Source of the DNA: JBDGPU01 sp042219525
GTDB lineage: Archaea; Halobacteriota; Halobacteria; Halobacteriales; Haloferacaceae
Reading direction: 5' to 3'
Assembly (NCBI GenBank): GCA_042219525.1
Contig: JBDGPU010000069.1
Location: 94,211-158,210, forward strand
Length of the DNA: 64,000 nucleotides
Under the pieces are notes generated by a model. That model saw only the letters and a list, made by a program, of their open reading frames with translations, ran no database searches and had not been told where the DNA came from. Of this stretch, positions 56,785 through 64,000 are shown in pieces. The position numbers and the translations under genes are program-made. Positions within the stretch are counted from its first letter, which is position 1; each line of letters starts with the position of its first letter.

Positions 56785-59700
56785 CACTGCGCGTCGCTCC
56801 TGGGCAGCGTGAAGTGGAACGTCGATCCAGCGCCTGGTTCGGACTCGACCCAGATGTCCCCGCCGTGGTTCTCGACGATCTCCTGACACAGCGAGAGCCC
56901 GATGCCCGTTCCCGTGTACTCATCATCGTGATGCAGTCGCTTGAAAACTTCAAAGATTCGGTCCGTTTTCCCCGGATCGATGCCGATGCCGTCGTCGGCG
57001 ACGGTGAACTCCCAGCAGCTGGCCCGTTTCCGCGCGTCGACTTCGACGGTGGGGGCCTCCTCGTTGTACTTGATCCCGTTCGAGACGAGGTTCCGGAACA
57101 GCTGCTCGAGCTGGTCCCTGTCGCCCCGGACTGTTGGAAGCGACTCGGCGGTGACGGTCGCGTCAGTCATCTCGATACGCGCCTGTAGGTCGACGCGGAC
57201 CCGGTCGAGGACGCTGGCGGTGTCCACGCGCTCGAGTTCGCCCCCCGATTGCTCGACGCGCGAGTACTCGAGCAGGTCGTCGACCATCTCCCGCATGCGT
57301 TCGGCGCCGTCGACGGCGAAGTCGACGTACTCGCGAGCGGTTTCGTCGAAGTCGTCGCCGTACTGGTCATCGAGCAGCTGCAGGTAGCTCGAGACCATCC
57401 GCAGCGGTTCCTGCAGGTCGTGGGAGGCCGCGTAGGCGAACTGCTTCAGGCGGTCGTTCGACTGCTGGAGCTGGTCGATCGTCTCCTCGAGGTCCGCCTT
57501 GTGCTGGCGACGTTCGAGCTCGTAGCCGACGCACTGGCTCATGAGGTCGAGGAACGCCAGCTCGGCATCCGTGAACGCCTCCGCCCGGGGATTCGTGTCG
57601 ACGAAGCAGAGGCTGCCGTAGGTCGTCCCGTCGACCGAGACGGGGATCCCGGCATACGCTTCCAGGTCGTCGATGTTGGGAGACGCCGATTCAGGGAGTG
57701 ACGAACCATCACTCCCCGTTTCAGTAGCCGACGACCCGGCATCGACGGTACAGAAGGGTTCCCCGGTGTCGACGACTCGGCGGCAATAGTCGTCCGGAAG
57801 CGACGACACCGTCGACACGTCGTCGAATTCGGGATGCGTGCTCTTCAGCTTCTCGACGACGAAGGAATCGCCCGTCTCTCGGTTGAGTGCCCCGACCGGT
57901 AAGTCGAGGTGCTGTCGGCCCGCCTCCAGCAGTCGGTCGATCTTCTCGTCGGTCGAGAGGTCGTTGTTCGCGGTGATCTCGTAGAGCGCTCGTTGGGACT
58001 GCTTGTGTTCGCGACGCTCGATCTCGTAGCTCACCCACTGGCCCATCAGGTCGAGGAACGTCCGCTGGCCGTCCGTGAAGGGGCGTTCCCGGGGCTCCTC
58101 GCTGGCGAACCAGAGCGTGCCGTACGGCGTCGACCCGCTTGTCACCCTCGTGCCGAAGTAGCTCGTCAGGCCGAATTCCTCGTGAATCGAGTCGTCCTCC
58201 CACTTCGTCCCGCGCACGTCGACCCGACAGACGGGGGAGTTTTCCAGCACCGTCTGCCGGCAGAAGCAGCCCTTGCCCGGGTCCGTCCACAGCGGCTTGT
58301 CCTCCGGGCTGACGTCCAGACCAATCCCCGTCTCCAGCCGGAACTCGCCGTCCCACGAGGGGAGGTGGTTTAGCCCCGCCATATCGAGGTCGAACCGTTC
58401 GCAGCCCAGTTCGAGCAGCTGCTCGACCTTCTCCTCGAAGGAGAGCGTCGCGTCCGAGGTGATCTCGTAGCTCTCGTGGAGATACTCCTCGCGGCGACGG
58501 CGCTCCAGCTCGTAGCCGACCCACTGCCCCATCAGGTTGAGGAACGTTCGCTCGGCTTCGGTGAAGCCGGACGTCCGTGGTTCGGTGGAGACGAAAAACA
58601 GCGTCCGGTCGAGGTCGTCGTCGAGGCCGATCCGGGTGCCAAGATACGAGTTCACGCCGAACTCCTCGTACGCAAGCGACCCCTCGAAGCTGTCTTCGAC
58701 GGGATCCGCGATACCGGCCGTCTGCCCCTCGGTCGTGTGGACCCGACAGAACGTCTCCGAGAGCGCAACCTCCGTGTCCGGCTGGAGGTGCTCGTGGTCG
58801 CCGCTAACTCGCTCGACCATGAACCGGTCGTTTTCACGGTCGATGCGGGCCATTCCGCCGAGGTCGAGGTCGAATCGCTCGCAGCCGAACTCGAAGAGGC
58901 ACTGGATCTTCTCCTCGAAGGACCGGTCGGTGTCGGCGGCGATCTCGTAGAGCCGGCGCTGGTCCTGCTCGTGTCGCCGGTGCTCGAGTTCGTACTTCAC
59001 CCACTGGCCCATCAGCTGCAAGAACTCACGTTCGTCCTCCGTGAAGCCGTGCGTCCGCGGTTCGTCGGTCACGAAGAAGAACGTCCGATTCGTGGCGCCA
59101 TCGACCTCGATACACGTGCCCAGATATGCTCGGAGTCCGAACTCTTGATAGACCGTGACGTCGTCGTACCCCTCGGTCTCGGGGTCATCAATGCTTGTGG
59201 GTGAGTTGATCGAAGTCGCCACACGACAGTACGTCTCCGAGAGCGGGAGCTGGAGGCCAACTTGCAGGTGCTCGTGATCACCGCTCACGTACTCGAGCTC
59301 GAAATGGTCCGTGTCGGCGTCGACCTCGGCCATCGCACCGAGGTCGAGGTCGAACCGTTCACAGCCCAGCTCGAAGAGTGCCTGCAACTTCTCCTCGAAG
59401 TCCAGATGGGGGTCCGCCGTGATCTGATTCTGCTCGCGGAGGGAGTCCTGGTACTCCGTCAGCTCCGCTTTCGCCTCGGTTCGCTCTCGGAGCGTCCCCA
59501 GCATGCGGTCGACCTCCTTCTCGGGATCGTCCGGGCCGAAGAACTCCCCGGGTGGCGTGTAGTAGACGTTATGGGAGACGACGTTGTCCCGAATGAGCAT
59601 CGGATGCGTTCGGACGACGTCTCGAATCACGGCCGGCGGAAACCTGGTTTCGTCGTACTGACACACAGCGACGATGTCTCCACCCGAGAACAGCTCGTTG

Positions 59701-60206
59701 ACCCGTCCCTCGTATTCGACGAGGTCCTCGACGGCGGGATCCTCCCCGAACACCCAGGTCATCTCGGCGGCGACGCGAAGCGACTCGTAGTCGGCCTTCG
59801 CGTCCGCAACGGCTTCCTTCAGGAAGTCGATCATGTCGTCTGGATCGAACTCCCCGTCTTCGAGGTAGGTCTCGTCGCTCGTGTGAATCGACAGATCGCC
59901 GGACTCGATGGCGGCCTCGGCGTCGACGCCGCCGGCTTGCAGCTCCGCGATGATCTCCGCCCGTGAGTGGGTGTCCGCGATATACATGCACTGCTCGTTC
60001 CGGTCGAGGCCCTGTCGTATGAACGGGACGACGCAGTCGAACTGCTCCTCGCGGCCCTCGTGGACCAGTGCGAAGTGGTCGTGCGCGTGGTCGTGTTCGT
60101 CGAGTGGCTCGACCGGGCCCTGAAAAGCCGGGCTGTGACGCAGGGCATCGAGCCCACGTCCCGGAGTGTCGTCGCCTCCCGGTGATCGGTCGACCTGCTG
60201 ACTCAT
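56784..60206 (-). CDS. Large sensor kinase: MEDS - four GAF - HisKA - HATPase
   Basis: A 1140-residue soluble sensor kinase. Residues about 45-220 form a MEDS (DcmR-type) sensory domain (HFALVHEGREEQFDCVVPFI; LRVAAEMTWVFGEDPAVEDL). Four GAF domains follow at about 255-395, 430-565, 595-735 and 755-900. The linkers and first helices of the first three are alike (EEKLQALFELGCERFDLDLG, EEKIQCLFEFGCERFDLDLG, EEKVEQLLELGCERFDLDMA). The H box is KQFAYAASHDLQEPLRMVSS near residue 925; the ATPase domain has LFRNLVSNGIKYNEEAPTVE and TGTGIGLSLCQEIVENHGGD. There is no membrane helix. The ligand is unknown. ATG 60206 is preferred over the upstream TTG. Confidence 0.92.
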   Translation of the reverse strand: MSQQVDRSPGGDDTPGRGLDALRHSPAFQGPVEPLDEHDHAHDHFALVHEGREEQFDCVVPFIRQGLDRNEQCMYIADTHSRAEIIAELQAGGVDAEAAIESGDLSIHTSDETYLEDGEFDPDDMIDFLKEAVADAKADYESLRVAAEMTWVFGEDPAVEDLVEYEGRVNELFSGGDIVAVCQYDETRFPPAVIRDVVRTHPMLIRDNVVSHNVYYTPPGEFFGPDDPEKEVDRMLGTLRERTEAKAELTEYQDSLREQNQITADPHLDFEEKLQALFELGCERFDLDLGAMAEVDADTDHFELEYVSGDHEHLQVGLQLPLSETYCRVATSINSPTSIDDPETEGYDDVTVYQEFGLRAYLGTCIEVDGATNRTFFFVTDEPRTHGFTEDEREFLQLMGQWVKYELEHRRHEQDQRRLYEIAADTDRSFEEKIQCLFEFGCERFDLDLGGMARIDRENDRFMVERVSGDHEHLQPDTEVALSETFCRVHTTEGQTAGIADPVEDSFEGSLAYEEFGVNSYLGTRIGLDDDLDRTLFFVSTEPRTSGFTEAERTFLNLMGQWVGYELERRRREEYLHESYEITSDATLSFEEKVEQLLELGCERFDLDMAGLNHLPSWDGEFRLETGIGLDVSPEDKPLWTDPGKGCFCRQTVLENSPVCRVDVRGTKWEDDSIHEEFGLTSYFGTRVTSGSTPYGTLWFASEEPRERPFTDGQRTFLDLMGQWVSYEIERREHKQSQRALYEITANNDLSTDEKIDRLLEAGRQHLDLPVGALNRETGDSFVVEKLKSTHPEFDDVSTVSSLPDDYCRRVVDTGEPFCTVDAGSSATETGSDGSSLPESASPNIDDLEAYAGIPVSVDGTTYGSLCFVDTNPRAEAFTDAELAFLDLMSQCVGYELERRQHKADLEETIDQLQQSNDRLKQFAYAASHDLQEPLRMVSSYLQLLDDQYGDDFDETAREYVDFAVDGAERMREMVDDLLEYSRVEQSGGELERVDTASVLDRVRVDLQARIEMTDATVTAESLPTVRGDRDQLEQLFRNLVSNGIKYNEEAPTVEVDARKRASCWEFTVADDGIGIDPGKTDRIFEVFKRLHHDDEYTGTGIGLSLCQEIVENHGGDIWVESEPGAGSTFHFTLPRSDAQ

Positions 60207-60330
60207 TACGGGGGCAAACAGGCTCAAAACGGTTAAAACTGGGCGTTGCGTGGGTCGGTGCCGCTATTCAGTGAAATCGACAGCCCTGACGATGGTCTGA
60301 CGTCGGCAGCGTGGCACGGAACCGCGAACT

Positions 60331-60417
60331 GTCGCATCCAATACCGTCGCATCCAACACCGGCGCATCCAACACCGGCGCATCCAACACCGGCGCATCCA
60401 ACACCGGCGCATCCAAC
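60331..60417. repeat. 15-bp tandem repeat running into an assembly gap
   Basis: At least five full units with CGCATCCAACACCGG pattern follow two diverged ones (CGCATCCAATACCGT, CGCATCCAACACCGG) and continue into the Ns. Post-gap sequence resumes with ACCGGCGCCTCCGG, so the array probably crosses the gap. Confidence 0.93.
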
Positions 60418-60517
60418 NNNNNNNNNNNNNNNNNNNNNNNNNNNNNNNNNNNNNNNNNNNNNNNNNNNNNNNNNNNNNNNNNNNNNNNNNNNNNNNNNNN
60501 NNNNNNNNNNNNNNNNN
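60418..60517. other. Assembly gap (100 N)
   Basis: Exactly 100 undetermined bases, the usual placeholder for a gap of unknown length, inside the 15-bp repeat array. Confidence 0.98.
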
Positions 60518-60590
60518 ACCGGCGCCTCCGGCTGTCCGCAGATCCGACCGACCGCAACGGTTAGGCGTCCCGGCTCCCGACCCCTACGCA

Positions 60591-62924
60591 GTGGACGACA
60601 TCGTCGATTGGCTCCGGGACCGCCCCTACTACGAGGGGCAGATCGCCGACCATCGCCGGATCCCCGGCCAGGAGCCGGAGTTCGCCGACGTCGACCTCGA
60701 GCCCCGAATGGTCAAGACGCTCGACGAGCAAGGCGTCGACCGCCTGTACCGACACCAGGCGGAAGCCATCGAGTCGGTTCGGGACGGCGACGACGTCGTG
60801 ATCGCGACGGCGACGGCGAGCGGGAAGTCCCTGGCGTATACGGTCCCCGCTTTCGAGAACGCGATGGACCACGGCGGGCGGACGCTGTACATCGGCCCGC
60901 AGAACGCGCTCGTCGAGGACCAGGAGGAGACGCTCTCGGAGCTCGCCCGCGGGCTCGGCTTCGGCTCGCGCGTCTCCGTCGACCAGTACACCGGCCGCCA
61001 GTCCAGCAGCGAGAAGCGCGACGTGCGCGACCGACGGCCGACGGTCCTCCTCTCGAACCCGGACATGATCCATTATGGGCTGCTCCCGCACGGCTACAAC
61101 CTCTGGGAGTGGTTCTTCTCCTCGCTCGAACTGGTCGTCATCGACGAGGTACACAGCTACCGCGGCGTCTTCGGCTCGCAGGTCGCGCTGACGATGCGCC
61201 GGCTCAACCGCATGTGCGAGCGCTTCGGCGCCGACCCGCAGTTCGTCTGCTGCTCGGCGACCATCGGCAACCCGGTCGACCACGCGGCCACCGTCACCGG
61301 CCGCGATCCGGACGGGTTCACCCTCGTCGACGAGGACACCTCGGGCCACGGCCCCCGCGACTGGGTGCTGTGGAACCCGCCGGAGTACGACGACGACTGG
61401 CAGGATCAGGGAAGCGGCCGGCGCAAATCGAGCCACACCGAGACGAAACGCCTCTTCACGGACCTCGTCACGAAGGGGCTCCAGACGCTCACCTTCACGC
61501 GGGCCCGCCAGACCGCCGAGCAGTACGCGACCGACAGCGCGACCGAACTCCGGGAGCGTGGCGAGGGCGACCTCGCCGGGAAGGTCGGCGCGTACCAGGC
61601 CGCGTTGAAGCCGTCGAAGCGTCGCGATCTCGAGGACCGACTCCACTCCGGTGACCTCCGGGGCGTCTGGTCGACGAACGCCCTCGAACTCGGCGTCGAC
61701 GTCGGCGGCCTCGACGCGGTGCTGATGGACGGCTACCCCGGTACGCGGATGTCCGCGTTCCAGCAGGCCGGCCGGGCAGGCCGGGGCGACGACCCGGCGC
61801 TCGTGATGATGGTCGGTGGCGAGGACCAGCTCGACCAGTACCTCATGTCGAACCCGGCAGATGTCTTCGAGGCGCCGCCCGAGGACGCTATCTGTGACCC
61901 GGAGAACGACCAGCTGCTTCCCCGCCACGTCGCCTGCGCGGCCAACGAGAACTGGCTGTCCGAGGGCGACGAGGCCCACTTCGGGGAGCCGTTCTCTGAC
62001 GTCGTCTCGCGGTTCGAGAACGCCGGCGTCCTGAAGAAGCGGGAGACGGACGAGGGGCCGCGCTGGACGTTCAACGGCGGCGGCAGCCCGCAACACGACA
62101 TGAACCTGCGGACGGCGGAGGAACGGGAGATCTCACTCATCGACCAGTCGAGCAACGAGACCATCGCGACGCTCGGCTTCTCGGACGCGCTGCGCGACGC
62201 GCATCCGGGGGCGATCTATCACCAGCAAGGCCGGACCTACGAGGTCGTCGACCTCGACCTCGACCGCGACACGGCGAAGCTCCAGCAGTCCTGGGCCGAC
62301 TACTACACCCAGATCCTCTCGGAGAAGGACATCGTCGTCAACGAGGACCTCGAGAAGGCCCCGCTCTCCGCCCGGCCGGACACGAGCGTTCGCTTCGCCG
62401 ACGTCACCGTCACCGAGCAGATCACCGGCTACGAGCGGCGGGACTCGAAGACGGGGGAAACCCTCGGGACGACGACGGTCGACCTGCCGGAGACGACCCT
62501 CCGGACGAAGTCCCTCTACTTCCCGGTTCCGGAGGACGTCGAGTTCGCGATGCGCGAGGAGGCCGGCGAGAATGGCTTCAACGGCGGTATCCACGCCGCG
62601 GAACACGGGATCATCTCGCTGTTCCCGTTCCACCTGCTCTGTGACCGCGCGGACGTTGGCGGAATTTCGACGCCGTATCACGCCCACACCGACTCCGCCG
62701 CGGTCTTCGTGTACGACGGCTACCCGGACGGCGTCGGACTCACGCGGCGGGGCCACGCACGAGTCGAAGAGCTGTTCGAGCGGACCGCGAAGCTCATCGA
62801 CAGCTGTGACTGTGCCGACGGCTGTCCGGCCTGCGTGCAGTCGCCCCATTGCGGCAACGCGAACGAGCCGCTCGCAAAGGCGCCGGCGGTCCAGCTGCTC
62901 GAATCCCTGCTCGGCGAGCGGTAG
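60591..62924 (+). CDS. Hrq1/MrfA-like DEAD-box helicase with DUF1998
   Basis: A 777-residue SF2 helicase from GTG 60591 (MDDIVDWLRDRPYYEGQIAD). Motif I ATATASGKSLAYTVPAFENA, motif II VVIDEVHSYRGVFGSQVALT (DEVH), motif III CCSATIGNP, motif VI QQAGRAGRGDDPALVMMVGG. The C-terminal DUF1998 zinc cluster reads CDCADGCPACVQSPHC. The related MrfA/Hrq1 helicases repair interstrand crosslinks and other adducts. The in-frame extension upstream of the gap is repeat-encoded and is excluded. A TATA-like GGTTAGGCG lies about 30 nt before the GTG. Confidence 0.92.
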   Translation: MDDIVDWLRDRPYYEGQIADHRRIPGQEPEFADVDLEPRMVKTLDEQGVDRLYRHQAEAIESVRDGDDVVIATATASGKSLAYTVPAFENAMDHGGRTLYIGPQNALVEDQEETLSELARGLGFGSRVSVDQYTGRQSSSEKRDVRDRRPTVLLSNPDMIHYGLLPHGYNLWEWFFSSLELVVIDEVHSYRGVFGSQVALTMRRLNRMCERFGADPQFVCCSATIGNPVDHAATVTGRDPDGFTLVDEDTSGHGPRDWVLWNPPEYDDDWQDQGSGRRKSSHTETKRLFTDLVTKGLQTLTFTRARQTAEQYATDSATELRERGEGDLAGKVGAYQAALKPSKRRDLEDRLHSGDLRGVWSTNALELGVDVGGLDAVLMDGYPGTRMSAFQQAGRAGRGDDPALVMMVGGEDQLDQYLMSNPADVFEAPPEDAICDPENDQLLPRHVACAANENWLSEGDEAHFGEPFSDVVSRFENAGVLKKRETDEGPRWTFNGGGSPQHDMNLRTAEEREISLIDQSSNETIATLGFSDALRDAHPGAIYHQQGRTYEVVDLDLDRDTAKLQQSWADYYTQILSEKDIVVNEDLEKAPLSARPDTSVRFADVTVTEQITGYERRDSKTGETLGTTTVDLPETTLRTKSLYFPVPEDVEFAMREEAGENGFNGGIHAAEHGIISLFPFHLLCDRADVGGISTPYHAHTDSAAVFVYDGYPDGVGLTRRGHARVEELFERTAKLIDSCDCADGCPACVQSPHCGNANEPLAKAPAVQLLESLLGER

Positions 62925-63014
62925 TTGGACGTCGACTCAGGCGACGACTCCATGGTCCGCGCGTCAGGACGAAAGCCATGGCTCTTAAGGCGAGGTCTTC
63001 CGAAACGCTTGGAT

Positions 63015-63683
63015 ATGCATACGCGTCGGCAACTACTCGGTGCAATAGGAGCTACTGGAGTCGCGGCGACGAGCGGCTGTCTTGGCGTTCTCACGGGCGA
63101 GAAAGCCTACGAAAAAACCGCGTCGCCGGTGCGGGCAAGTGACGACGCGAGCAAGCAGACCGGGTACGAGCTCAAGGGCGTCCAGGAACGAACGATCGAG
63201 GAATCGTTCAAAGTCGCCGGGCAGAAGCGGACGGTCAAAGCGACGAACTTCATCGCCACTTACGAGAAGACGCTCGACCATCCGGTCCTCGGCGAGACGA
63301 AGACCGGCGTCTTTGCCGCCGTGTCGACGCCGGCGTTCGAGATCGCGGGGAAGACGCTGAGCCCCGTCGCGGAGTACAGCAACAAAAAGCTAGTCGGCCT
63401 GATCGCCTCGAAGTACGAGCAGCTGACGATCAACAAGGAAGTCCGGAAGAAGACGCGGTCGACGCTCGGTAAGTCCATCGACGTCTCGAAGTTCGACGCC
63501 ACGGCCACGTTCAACGGTCAGGAGATCGACATTTATATCCACGTCGGCAAGCTCCAGCACAACGAGGACTTCGTCATCCCCGTCGGCATCTACCCACAGC
63601 AGCGCGAGGGCGAGGAGGAGCCCAACATCGTGACGCTCATCGAATCGCTCAAGCACCCCGCGGCGACGCCGACGGAATCGTAA
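63015..63683 (+). CDS. DUF6517 family Tat lipoprotein
   Basis: A 222-residue lipoprotein beginning MHTRRQLLGAIGATGVAATS then GCLG, a Tat motif with a lipobox Cys. The body matches haloarchaeal DUF6517: SDDASKQTGYELKGVQERTI, VKATNFIATYEKTLD, GVFAAVSTPAFEIAGKTLSP and VGKLQHNEDFVIPVGIYPQQ. It would sit on the outer face of the cytoplasmic membrane. Function is unknown. ATG 63015 places the twin Arg at residues 4-5, the usual spacing. Confidence 0.85.
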   Translation: MHTRRQLLGAIGATGVAATSGCLGVLTGEKAYEKTASPVRASDDASKQTGYELKGVQERTIEESFKVAGQKRTVKATNFIATYEKTLDHPVLGETKTGVFAAVSTPAFEIAGKTLSPVAEYSNKKLVGLIASKYEQLTINKEVRKKTRSTLGKSIDVSKFDATATFNGQEIDIYIHVGKLQHNEDFVIPVGIYPQQREGEEEPNIVTLIESLKHPAATPTES

Positions 63684-63816
63684 CGACCTCGCGATACCGC
63701 ACGCTTTCGCGGTTCAAAGAGACACCCGCGTTCGCACCGGGTGTGATTTGTCGGCTGGATTTCTGGGTATTTTGTCATCCGTTACGCCCGGTGATCCGTA
63801 GCCGTTCACCGGTCGC
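63684..63816. other. Gene-free gap before the copy B element
   Basis: No gene is supported here. Nothing beyond the approach to the TATA box at 63817 is seen. The last 320 bp of the window as a whole contain no gene, only elements B and C. Confidence 0.6.
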
Positions 63817-63890
63817 ACTTATAAATAAAGTCGACCATCGTCGCTGGCGACACCACTCAGGACCTCCAGAAAGCCCCAGCGGCTGAGACG
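63817..63890 (+). ncRNA. Candidate small RNA or repeated element, copy B
   Basis: TATA box ACTTATAAATAAA starts at 63817, and the conserved block GCGACACCACTCAG starts at 63847, exactly the 30-bp offset of copy A. The hairpin GTCGC-TG-GCGAC precedes, and CCAGAAAGCCCCAG follows at 63867-63880. Confidence 0.5.
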
Positions 63891-63918
63891 GTCGCTTCGT
63901 GCGTGGTTAGTTTGTCAT

Positions 63919-63990
63919 CGTCGCGAGCGCCACCACTCGGCACAACCAGAAAGCCCCAGCCGCTGAGCGCTCGCGCTGCTCGCTGCGCTC
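63919..63990 (+). ncRNA. Candidate small RNA or repeated element, copy C
   Basis: A second downstream copy without a clear TATA. CGTCGCGAGCGCCACCACTC is followed by CCAGAAAGCCCCAGCCGCTG at 63946-63965 and the GCTCGCTGCGCTCCTCAC tail. It lies directly after copy B, a tandem arrangement. Confidence 0.45.
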
Positions 63991-64000
63991 CTCACCCGGC

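Noticed and set aside
60331..60417. Possible CRISPR array
   Set aside because: The repeats are 15 bp and directly adjacent with no spacers, and no cas gene is present.

Overview
The window reads as a chromosome segment of a haloarchaeon (class Halobacteria; genus not determined). The proteins are strongly acidic, the coding DNA is GC-rich with G/C third positions, and exported proteins carry Tat signals with lipoboxes. Many genes start within a few bases of where transcription should begin, about 25-30 nt after a TATA-like box (leaderless mRNAs). Several haloarchaea-typical families occur (DUF5787, DUF6517, uS10-like paralogue, PRC-barrel protein).

Layout. 1-11.3 kb: a cut-off gene, acetamidase, small conserved genes, an MscS-type channel, a DUF2797 protein, a flavin reductase/VOC pair, a divergent DoxX/HxlR pair, and a coupled COG1361 protein plus RND exporter, ending in short tandem repeats and a helically phased TTAA array. 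11.3-20.8 kb: glmM, a complete BMP-type (nucleoside-like) ABC importer, an M20 amidohydrolase, a uS10-like protein and a NUDIX hydrolase. 20.8-24.4 kb: a small accessory zone with a repeated promoter/hairpin element, an AbiEi/AbiEii-like pair, a probable IS200/IS605-type MITE and a DUF5787 protein. 24.4-38 kb: a sensor kinase, a lactate-utilisation locus (FAD/Fe-S dehydrogenase, lactate permease, LUD protein, LutB-LutA-like fusion), a PRC-barrel protein, a VapBC pair and a TrkA-N/DHH protein.

38.1-47.2 kb is an integrated element of about 9 kb in tRNA-Lys(CTT). It is bounded by a 31-bp copy of the tRNA 3' end, is visibly more AT-rich than its surroundings, and carries a tyrosine integrase beside the right att site. 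Its other genes are a short operon with a primase-polymerase-like protein and a TFB-cyclin-like protein, a DUF3800 protein, and a 1280-aa Eco57I/type IIG-like methyltransferase. Beyond the right att site are further partial att copies, a scar of repeated integration.

47.5-64 kb returns to core-like content: a Tat-exported subtilase, DUF998, a 35-aa zinc-ribbon protein, a hotdog thioesterase, an MFS transporter, a methyltransferase, a class V aminotransferase, thrS, a coupled MEDS-GAF4 histidine kinase and receiver, a tandem repeat running into a 100-N assembly gap, an Hrq1/MrfA-like helicase, a DUF6517 lipoprotein, and two more copies of the promoter/hairpin element. The most unusual signals are that repeated element, the phased TTAA array, the tRNA-Lys element with its att scars, and the large number of short tandem repeats in intergenic DNA. 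Start positions are often chosen from promoter spacing and family length, so some N-termini are tentative.
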